In this document: one piece after another, positions 27,615-38,600 of the stretch | Numbering within the stretch: the stretch's first letter is position 1 | How the letters are laid out: each line of letters starts with the position of its first letter | From: Glandiceps talaboti | Taxonomy: Eukaryota > Hemichordata > Enteropneusta > Spengelidae | Direction: 5' to 3' | DNA: 64,000 nt | Assembly (NCBI RefSeq): GCF_964340395.1 | Contig: NC_135550.1 | Span: forward strand, 21,601,676 to 21,665,675 | Position numbers and translations under genes: made by a program | Notes under the pieces: generated by a model | The model's input: only the letters and a program-made list of their open reading frames with translations | The model's database searches: none | Told to the model about the DNA's origin: nothing

Positions 27615-27971
27615 TCAGTCTCCCATGTGTTCTTCTATGCCTTCACTCTCCGTAACTAGAGCTCTCTCTAGGATCACTTTGCCTTCCTTGTATCTTTGGT
27701 TGTCTTCTGTGGCAAACTCATAAATCCAGCCTAGTTTGGCATCACAGTTTTTGCACGACACATCTCGTACCATATGTCTGCCCGTAAGCATGACGCGATC
27801 CTGGACTTCACTGTAGTTTAGATTCACCACTTTACTGAAGAGGAACGCCCGACCAGTGGCACCAGTAAATCTTGTTGATATTAGCTCGGCACGGTTTGTA
27901 AGTATTGTATCACAACTGGCGCATGAAAACAACCGTGACCCTCCTATATGATCCAGGAATATACGACCCAT
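27615..27971 (-). CDS. YPEL5: Yippee-like protein 5
   Basis: A single coding exon of 118 codons starts at [11 protein letters not shown] and is nearly collinear with vertebrate YPEL5 (121 residues), differing mostly in the last ten residues. The Yippee zinc-binding cysteines are present as C17-x2-C20 and C73-x2-C76, with the conserved [13 protein letters not shown] and [13 protein letters not shown] blocks. YPEL5 is a component associated with the CTLH/GID E3 ubiquitin ligase and acts in nucleus and cytosol. I chose the internal ATG at 27971 because all family members start there; the open frame extends a little upstream, but an acceptor-like cacag ends at 28007 and would exclude that part. 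The probable first exon is at about 29674-29780. Confidence 0.95.
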   Translation of the reverse strand: MGRIFLDHIGGSRLFSCASCDTILTNRAELISTRFTGATGRAFLFSKVVNLNYSEVQDRVMLTGRHMVRDVSCKNCDAKLGWIYEFATEDNQRYKEGKVILERALVTESEGIEEHMGD

Positions 27972-29673
27972 AGTTCTGGACTTCAGTAGAGTCAGTGGGG
28001 AATTCTCTGTGTGGAGGAAAGTCAAAGATGTGGTCAATCACAAATTGGAAATGATGTATACATAGATTCCATCATTGATCCTTAGCACATGTATGGTCTA
28101 TGACAGAATCAAATATGGAGGAACTCCTGAGTGGATGAAATTCAATGACCTGAGTTTATAAAATATTTCAGGAAAGATAAATCTCAAACTGACAAGAGAT
28201 GGAATGCCACATATATTATAAAGGGAAATATGAACTCACGTCGTCAACCTTTCAGACAGTTTTTTAAGACCATCATAAATCCCATCATGATACAGGAATC
28301 TAATATCTAGACTCTCTGATAAATGAAAACATGTCACATTCTGTTTTTCATTTCACAAATGTCACTAATTGTGTTATTATGTTTGAAATAAGAAGTATTT
28401 TCTATGACACATTGAGATTTTGGTTAAATACCTGATGTTGTAAGAAATGGCCGCGTCACATGTAAATTCTGATTCATGTTGAATAAAACAAATGACAATT
28501 AAATCGTTTAATATTCCATGCAATACATTACAATAGTTACAGCTGTCAAGTATTTTATTGTGAGTTATGAATCACTAAATGAATCAGCATGTGTTGGGGA
28601 TAAAGCTCAGCTGGTGTTGATGTATGCATCAATGTCAAAGTATCAATGAGATACATGTAAACCAAAACTAATGACAATATCACCCCACGGATTCAGGAAA
28701 CCAAGCTATCTTGGTACTGTCTGATTACAACTAGAATCCTAAATATGAAATGAAGAAATACCAGTGTTTTGTAGTACTTGTCAATATAAGTCTACAATCC
28801 TGAGTTTAGCTAGATGTTTTGTATCACAGTGCTATCAGTTGATAAATGCTCAGTCAGGCTTATGCAATGTTGTATTCCAGTTCATATGTGGCCAATGACC
28901 TTGTATCACTGGTCACACGTTATTACAGACCTGGGCAGTTCACACAAAGATTAATATTCATAATGATTCAGAACACAACTACGTAAGTGATATTACACCA
29001 CACCCAGTTTCCATGAATTATGAACAGCGTTAATATTGGTTGAACTCCAAAGTAGGAACTTTAAATCACCATATTGGATGTGTGCATATTTACATTTACA
29101 ATGTTGAATATGCAAATTAACAAATGTTTTCACAACGTTTAGCGGAATAAGTTCCTTGTAACATTTCCGGTGCATTTTCTCTTTTGACTAGACATTTATG
29201 AAACAGTTTAGAACAAATACAACGTCTTATGACTTTGGTATCATTGAAAATTATCACCATGACCTCGGCTTCGCACCATAGAATATGTAAACAAATGTAC
29301 ACAAAATCGAAGGCCGATGTACGTTCGATCGGGGACTGTACTCTGTTGTCATAGAACATGTTTTTTCATTCAATAATACGTTAACTTTGACGTGGAAAAC
29401 CCAAACTTCCGTCCGGGTAAATTAACTTCGCATCATTTTCGTTTAAATTTGTTGTTTTCACACCGTGTATTTGTCGGCCGAAATGGTTAGAAACAAAGGA
29501 AATTCACAAGAGACTGTTCAATAACACGTCGAGGCGAGTCATTTTGCATATTTAGAACACTGAGAAGGGATTTGTATGTTGTCCTTAAATTTTATCACAA
29601 AACGCGACCCTGCTTCCAGATCCTCACTCCTAAATTTGACATGATAATATTGAAATATCTATCTTCAACTTAC

Positions 29674-29780
29674 CGTAGTTGCAAGAAGTGTGTAGCGTGT
29701 TGTTTATCGCAAATTCGGGTACAATTTATACCGTGTATCGTCACCGTAAAGCCCAGGTCACCTTCCTTCTGACAATAACA
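29674..29780 (-). other. Probable non-coding first exon of YPEL5
   Basis: A consensus donor (gtaagt on the minus strand at 29673-29668) ends a CpG-containing segment just downstream of a strong promoter-like cluster. Joining it to the acceptor at 28007/28006 gives a 5'UTR exon and a 1.67-kb intron, the usual YPEL5 layout. The start position is estimated from the promoter motifs. Confidence 0.4.
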
Positions 29781-29830
29781 ATATGACGTCACAAACCACG
29801 TGCCTGGAACGCGCCATTATCGTGTTCGTC
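29781..29830 (-). promoter_or_regulatory. CRE/E-box/YY1-like promoter cluster, probable YPEL5 promoter
   Basis: Within 40 bp there is a full palindromic CRE (TGACGTCA, 29784-29791), a palindromic E-box (CACGTG, 29797-29802) and cgccattat (29812-29820), which on the minus strand resembles a YY1 core (ATGGCG). Local CpG density is far above the surrounding sequence (29150-30000). Orientation to YPEL5 is inferred from the donor just downstream. Confidence 0.5.
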
Positions 29831-29999
29831 GAGACTTCATGAGAGTTTTCACCGCAGGCATTATACATATGCAGATCTGTTTATGTACGGAAAGTTCTGA
29901 AAAAAGTTGCACCAGCCACACACACACATGACGTAACAACCCGTTTGTTGTCAACAGTTTATACAGGTTTTCAAGCCAGACAGACAAGTCTATGTCGAG

Positions 30000-32600
30000 A
30001 TATCCTGCTGTTAATTGCCTACAAATAAATATCAATGCAATCCATGTCACGTATACATTGTAAATTATACACAACTCTTCTTTAATAGCTGCAATAATCG
30101 TACCGTTAGTTTTGATTCATTATCAAAGCTCTTTTTAAATGTATGCAATACCGTTTATAGTGAAGTTAGTTTTCCTACTAAACCACTTTTCTACAAAGAC
30201 AATAAGGCGTGATATATATATATTCTAAATTGATTTATTTAGTCAAGAAAAGCAAACACTTCAGACATTTACAATTATATGTACTCGAGAACCAATATAT
30301 ATACAGCACACACACAAATAAAATCTTTTACTTTATTCGTCATAGATAGAAAAAAAATTATGAATTTGTTATTCCTATATTAAAATGAATCTAAATACAT
30401 CTAAGTGCAAAGATAAGTACTTTGAAACTTGTCATATAGATGTTGGTTGTTTTGTTGGTTATGTAAATTACTACATGCTGGTAGTGAATTTGTGTTTAGT
30501 TCGGGAAAAAAAGGAATACAACAAATTGTATGGATTTGCAATCTCATACACATTTGTACTGGTATCACAAACTATTACATTTCATTCTACCATTGACACA
30601 TTTGTGTTATTTCAGTATATTAATATGTTCTTGTTGTTAAAGGTTCAAACACTAAAATTGGAAAGTATGATTTACAACAGCTATCATTATCTGTAGTTTG
30701 CTCAAACACATAACACAACTTGAGTAACACACATATTTCATCTTTGGCAAATACATTTCACATTAGCTATACTACACTTACAAACAACTAAGGACATGAA
30801 CTCATAGGGTATGTAATAACGCTAAACTATTGCATACAAGAGTTAATTTCTAATCAAGGCATGCACAAATATAAACTGTAATTGAAATGATTGTAATTAT
30901 TTTAATCTGAGACCTATGTAAAACTAATTGCCAAGTAGTTTAATTGTATGACACTTGTCTTGGTGATGAATGGATGAAGTGTCATGATCCTTATTGTAAG
31001 GCATAAACACTGACAATTTCTATTCTCATTTTTTTTATAATACTTAATGCAAATACACCTTGAATTACATGGATGGCAGATTAAAATTGGACGGTTCATT
31101 CCTTACAGAAGTTAATTTTCTGCTAGTTGATATAATAAAGATATGCACACATGTTGTATCAACCATACTTCAACTACCAGACTGAACTGTTAAATGACAT
31201 CTGTTACAGCAAATTAACATTCTTATTACTAAGTTATATTACTAATACCAAGATGACCACCACCAGTGTCATTGTCTCATTAGTTTTTGTTATATAACAC
31301 TTTATGTAATGTACTTTATGATTATCATGTTTACTCTCACTTGTTCACTACCCTTTCATTGGTACTATCTATTGTGTAAATGTCTTTATTTAGTATTATT
31401 TTATTTAACACATTTATTTCCATGGCAATCAAATACTGTGTGAAGTAACTGACATATCAAATATTATCAAACGTAAGGCATTTATGGAATATCATGATGC
31501 AAGTTGATTTTTGTAAAAATAAAACGAGAAAGTTAAATCAGAAGTTGAAAAAGTGATTACATTTGAATACTGACATGAATTACATGTAATGTACTACTGT
31601 CAACCACACACTTTAATAAAATAGACCTATAAGAAGAAGTCTCAACATATGATTTTTAAGATTATAAACACAACAGCCAGATTATTTACGTTGTACTATC
31701 ACACAGAGAAATATATTGCATGCATTGTATTAGTCTTTGAGATTCAGGAATTAACACTAAAGCCAACAAGACTCTATAAGGTAAATCACTAATTTATTGA
31801 CTTTACAATATTTCCATAAACAGATAAGAAAGTACTGGGTACAAAGGACAGAGACTGATTTCAAGGAATGTGAAAATATAGAATGTATTGCATAGATAGA
31901 ATTATGGACGGATAGCATTTAGCAATTTTCTTCAAGAATCAAGAATCAACTCTAACTGTTTTTCTTAAACTTAAAGGCAACAAAACAGTATTTCAGTATT
32001 TTGCAGATACCAAGAGAGAAAAAAAGTCTACTTTGGTAGTTCTTTCATACTGCATTAGTGTAAAAAAATTGATTTGTAATTAAGATTAGTTGTAATTCTG
32101 AGTACCAAAGAAACAAACTAAGGACTCTTGTACGTTCAGCAAATTATGGTCTGTAATTTACCTCTCGGTGGACTTCTATGTACTTTTATTAATACTCAAA
32201 AATGGACGGCAAAGTAAAAGAAATCAAATCACATGTATTATCACCTGCGTTATTAATGAAACTTAAAATCTTACAGTTACATGCATATATGCGAATAGCC
32301 CTTTTCATACCCCTAAGCAGGCATTGTGTTTATCAGACACTTTCTCTTCTCCCCAGATGATAAATTGTTTACATGCACACAGTGTAGGATCATTAGGTAT
32401 ACAAAAAATTCTCATGACAAACCTTTGTCGTGGACAATGTTAATGATTCATGATTTTCAAAGTTTTGACCCTGAAAACTTGTCATTTTATCCCTTGTTGA
32501 TACTGTTACCATCACTTGTGGTATGATTCATCATACATCATTTATTAATGCTATGTATTCAATAATAGACACACAAAACATTTTGCATACATTGTAGCCA
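30000..32600. other. Intergenic AT-rich region
   Basis: I see no gene, no strong repeat and no RNA gene. A reverse-strand AATAAA at 32541-32546 is a likely poly(A) signal for the TPR gene to the right, about 150 bp past its stop codon. Confidence 0.5.
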
Positions 32601-32695
32601 TTTACAAAATCATACAACTAACATTAAGCTATAATGCAAAATTTGCATACTGTTTTTATGGTAATGTCGATATGTATTGTTATGTTATGTTAATT

Positions 32696-35600
32696 TTACA
32701 GCCACATCTTGAATTTGAAGAAGGCCTGCATGTCAGGATCATCTGGTTTCTTGTTATTGACACCAGCATACACATTCATCAGTAACTGACTCTTAAACTT
32801 GGCATCAAGGATGTCAACATACTTCTCAAGAGCACCTGAAAAATAAATACAGAACATATTTGTTTTTAAATATCATGATTTATTGTGAATTCTGTGCTAC
32901 CTTATCCACTTGGTTACTCAAATCACAGCATATTAGGATTCTGATAATATCACCATGGCAACATGTTATCACGCAAATTGTGACAATGATGTTCACCCTT
33001 TTGGTATGAGAAATTGTTATGATTTGATGCCAATACATACAGTAATATTAACAGAACCTAATTGCCTAGTAATGAGACACACAGAAATTACTCTCACTCA
33101 GAGTGCAGTATCATTCTTGCATATGTTGGCAGAACACATTGCATATTACTCACAAGAATAACTTTCATACACCTTACTATCATTTGTGAGGCTGTGGGGG
33201 TTCTGTAATAGTTCCTCACTTCCTGTTCATGGCATTTTTACTGACAAAGTACATACTATTAGGTTTGCAATATCCTCTTGAAATTGAAAGAAAACTTACC
33301 TAGGCCCATAACTCTACCAACATACATAGATTCTGGGCAAAATTTAAAAAAACGTTGAACACAGTTTCCTTCACAAAATTTGAAATGAATAACAAATTCC
33401 CATTTGAAAATTATGAGACAAAAAATTCAGCCAAGTGGCTGTGCCAGTCTACTCCATATTATCAAAACACACTTACCTATGCCCATAACTCTACCCCATG
33501 CGATGAAATCACTTACCTATGCCCATAACTCTACCCCATGCTACTATCAATTCACACTTACCTATGCCCATAACTCTACCCCATACTATGAAATCACACT
33601 TACCTATGCCCATAACTCTACCCCATACTATCAAAACACACTTACCAATGCCCATAACTCTACCCCATGCTATGAAATCACACTTACCTATGCCCATAAC
33701 TCTACCCCATGCTATGAAATCACACTTACCTATGCCCATAACTCTACCCCATGCTATCATGTGTTTCTCTAGTCTAGGGTCATCAAATTTTTCATTCTTC
33801 ATCAGAAGTCGTACAATTTCACCATGGATATATGCATCATCAAATGAGGACTCTCCATCAGGAAATGGAAACTTGGAATAGACATCAACAGCTTTGAGTG
33901 GTTCACTATTCACTAACAATTCACCAAGTTCTATGTATGCATCATGGAGCTGAAATTAAAACAGGCAATTTGGCAAAATTAGATTCAGAAATACAAATCT
34001 TGAATACTTGTTTTGCTAGAGTAATTTATGATTAGGGTTTATGTCAATCAAAAAGAATAATGAACTCGTCACTATACCAGTAAACCGTTTATAAAAAGAA
34101 AAGAAAGGCTTGTTACCCCTGGTGACATTGTGATGACATCATTGTATAACATATGGGCTTCTGGGGAGTCTTTAGCCTCCCTAGCTAACACCCTAGCTAA
34201 ACCAAGTCTTGGGAGATGACTCATTTTATTCAGAGGACCACTAGCTGGTGCTGCTTTGACTTCTTCTTTTGGCTTTTCCTGCACCTTTGCTGGCTCTGAA
34301 GAAAAGATAAAAAAAATTCATTACATCAGTGAATGAAATAATAAGAGTTGAAATAAAGGCAGATAAAATGTGAATAAATTCATAGTTACTGGCAACTGAA
34401 TAAACCAGTAGGTGACACTGTAAAGAATATTCAATGTACATCAATTACTATGTTACAAATTACACACACAAAATACAGCACGTATGCATATGATATGTTA
34501 CCTTTTACCTCACTGTGAACACAAATAAACAATTTTGTGTTTGAACCTTCCTTGTTTCATCCCACAGTGATGTTTATTTGGGTTCACAATGAAATAAAAT
34601 GTATCATTTTGTATGCTTGCATGCTATCAGCGTTTTGTTTTATGTAATTTGTAAAATATAAACACTGTGTGGTGAGACATAAAAACAAATTGTGCTGCAT
34701 AACTGAAATTCTATAGTCACTTGGTTTGGTAGTAATATCTGTAACAGCCATTTATTGCCCTCTTGTTTAAAACCCATGAAGTTTATCCTCTCTTCTCACC
34801 TGGACTTTTGGCTTCTGGTTTGGCTGCAGCTGCTTTGCCACCAGCTGCAGGTTTAGCAGCAGCACCTCCTCTAGCAGCGGCACCTCCCCTTGCTGCACCG
34901 CCACCTCTGGCAGCACCTCCCCTGGCTGCACCTCCCCTTGCTGCAGCCCCTCCTCTTGCAGCAGGAGCACCTCGTCCAGCTGCAGCAGCACCACGTCCAC
35001 CTGTTATGCAATGACACAATAAGCAAAATTGGTGATACTGTTGCTATTGTACAGACTTCATATCAGAAATGAAAGACTTGATTTGCTGAATTACATAGTA
35101 CAGATTTCTTGACAAAAGGGACCTTGTATAAATTGGAAATAAATAGTGTATACATCAGGCATATAGTCATGCAGTAACAATGGAAAAGTAATTTCAAATT
35201 TCATGTGACAATAATGAATATCATTTGCACAATTTGTCTCTGATGAGGGTATATTTATTACAGTATTCCGTAGTCTTGTATTTTAAAATAGCAGTTTGAA
35301 GTCAGTAATTTGAACTATCTTGCAACTCTGCAAAGATTGTATTTTCCTGAGTCACATCAACATTTTGCTTTATTTAGTCAATCTCTGTTATGTACAATTT
35401 TATACAAATATCTGATAAAAGCTTTGACATTACATTTTAAACACACTTTCTTCCAAAACAGTGTCTTCTACAACTATAATATCTCTCATATAAAATATTC
35501 ATCTTACCTCTTGCTGCAGCACCACCTCTAGCTGCAGCACCTCCTCTGCCTGCTGCACCACCTCGAGCTGGACCTGCAGTACCCTTTGCTGCAGCTCCTG

Positions 35601-38600
35601 CTGGTTTGTTTTTCTCTTCTGCAGCCTTCTTTTCAGCTTCTTCTTTCTTTATTTTATCTACCCACCATTGTTGTTCTAAAGAGAGATTGGTGTAATTAAT
35701 TTAGATTTTTAAACTGTCATAAAATGAAATATCTACTGCGATAATTGTTTGAAGGAAAGATTGGGGGGGGGGGGGAATAAAGATTTTATATATAAATTAG
35801 GAAAGAACTTCACAAAGTCTCATCAGAATTATTTAGTTACAGGGACCTGCTTCTAGCACTACATATTCCGTTTTCCTACAAATCATTAATGCATAAATTA
35901 ATGTTACAGGTTTCTATGTACAATCAGTATATTTGACGGGAAAAGAAAAAGGGACACGTTAGAGAATAGAAACAACAAGTAATAACTTACTGATCAGTTG
36001 TGAGGGAGGATCTCCTCCTACACTGGGTTTACCTTCCATCTCCATACTAGCTCTGAATGATAACTGGGCATCTTCCAGTGCTTTCTTACCAGTCTCACTT
36101 GTTGGCTCATTCTCATGCATAGCTAGCTGAGCATTACCAAGTAGATACAGACTATGACTGTTACTAGGCTGTATTATCACCCCTGTCTCACAGGTCTGTA
36201 AAGTAGATCAGACTATGATTGTTACTGGGCTGTATTATCACCCCTGTCTCACAGGTCTGTAAAGTAGATCAGACTATGACTGTTACTAGGCTGTATTATC
36301 ACCCCTGTCTCACAGGTCTGTAAAGTAGATCAGACTATGATTGTTACCGGACTGTATTATCACCCCTGTCTTACAGGTCTGTAAAGTAGATCAGACTATG
36401 ACTGTTCCTAGGCTGTATTATCACCCCTGTCTTACAGGTCTGTAAAGTAGATCAGACTATGATTGTTACCGGACTGTATTATCACCCCTGTCTCACAGGT
36501 CTGTAAAGTAGATCAGACTATGATTGTTACAGGGCTGTATTATCACCCCTGTCTCACAGGTCTGTAAAGTAGATCAGACTATGATTGTTACTGGGCTGTA
36601 TTATCACCCCTGTCTCACAGGTCTGTAAAGTAGATCAGACTATGACTGTTACTAGGCTGTATTATCACCCCTGTCTCACAGGTCTGTAAAGTAGATCAGA
36701 CTATGATTGTTACCGGACTGTATTATCACCCCTGTCTTACAGGTCTGTAAAGTAGATCAGACTATGACTGTTCCTAGGCTGTATTATCACCCCTGTCTTA
36801 CAGGTCTGTAAAGTAGATCAGACTATGATTGTTACCGGACTGTATTATCACCCCTGTCTCACAGGTCTGTAAAGTAGATCAGACTATGATTGTTACAGGG
36901 CTGTATTATCACCCCTGTCCCACAGGTCTGTAAAGTAGATACAGACTATGACTGCTACCGGACTGTATTATCACCCCTGTCTCACAGGTCTGTAAAGTAG
37001 ATCAGACTATGATTGTTACCGGACTGTATTATCACCCGTCTCACAGGTCTGTAAAGTAGATCAGACTATGACTGTTACTGGGTTGTATTATCACACCTGT
37101 CTTACAGGTCTGTAAATACAGACTGATTTTTACTGGGCTGTATTATCACCCCTGTCCCACAGGTCTGTAAAGTAGATACAGACTATGACTGCTACCGGAC
37201 TGTATTATCACCCCTGTCTCACAGGTCTGTAAAGTAGATCAGACTATGACTGTTACTGGGTTGTATTATCACACCTGTCTTACAGGTCTGTAAAGTAGAT
37301 ACAGACTGATTTTTACTGGGCTGTATTATCACCCCTGTTTTACAAGTCTGTAAAGTAGATAAGACTATGACTGTTTCAAGACTGTGTTACAAAAATTCTT
37401 CTTGCAATACAGCACTTTTCACAAGGGCTAGACATTAGTATGAGAGTAGAAAGTATTTTAAAGTTGTTTTGTATGCTGTAGTAATCATACTAAATTAGGT
37501 CTATCAACTTTGGTGACCTTTAACCCTGCATGAATGCCCTGGGTTAATAACAACGACAGTCATCTCTCCTTTAATTTTGCATTGTTTTTGAATACTTCAA
37601 CACAAGGCCATAAATAAACTTATTTTTACCTTTTGTTGTAACTGTAATATCTGTGTACTTTGTGGTATAGTAGCTGATCTCATCAAAGCTGACAGTCGTT
37701 GACATCTCTGTGCAATCCATGTAGGATCAGCCTTCTTTGTCAGTAGTAGTTCTAACAATGTAGAATGACTGTCTAACAGTACCCACTCCATAGACTGATA
37801 GATGTCACCACGGGATACCAGGGTACACAGGTTTTTGGTTGCTATGATACCAGCACTGTAGTAAATAACATACATTTACACTGCATCACCGATCTGTTCT
37901 TTTCAATGTAAAAACTATGTTATTTTTTATAAGGATATTAGTACTTATTTCGGTGCAAGAATCATGAAGTCAAACTTTAGGACTATATACACATATCATT
38001 CTTCACACAGACTTTTACTTTTCCATTTTATATAGTACTGCAGTAAAACATTGATGTATTTTCTACCCTTAAACTTCATACTTACATTTGCTAACTGATG
38101 AAGACACAGTATAGAATGTCAAAGCTATAAATAACACTAAATGCAGTATAACCTAAGTAAGATTATTATCTACTACTTTAAAATACCAATGTATACAAGA
38201 CGTTGTCTTTCAAAGGAACTTTCAGAAATTTGTTATAAATGAGGAAAGAAAGTGACACATGTAGGAATTTAACCCACATCCCCTAAGCACTAGTCAGAAT
38301 GCTCTAACCAGCTGAACTTTCATACCTATGTAGTATTTCTTCTGGAGTCATAAATTTGTCTTGTGGTGTTTTAATCAACAGTTTGGCACACTGTACAAAA
38401 CCTCTAAGTAGCTGGACATTGGATATACGCCATACGTCTTCAGAATGAAGTGCTGGTCCATCACTATGTGGAGGATACAACATAATAATCAAAGTCTTAG
38501 GTGAACCATAGTATACACAAGTACAAGCAACACATTGACTCTATAAAGGTGAAGTTGAAACTTTAAACTTGGTATTTCATTACATTAAAGAATAAATAAC

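Noticed and set aside
30385-30696. 103-codon hydrophobic frame
   Set aside because: AT-rich composition gives Phe/Leu/Tyr/Ile by default; no family resemblance, no splice context and no conserved motif.
34763-35014. Plus-strand Ala/Pro-rich frame
   Set aside because: Antisense shadow of the RGG/Ala-rich exon 35000-34800 of the TPR gene, whose phases fit both neighbours.
36195-37380. Regular 61-bp repeats resembling a CRISPR array
   Set aside because: There are no unique spacers, the whole unit repeats, and the unit is the edge of an animal exon.
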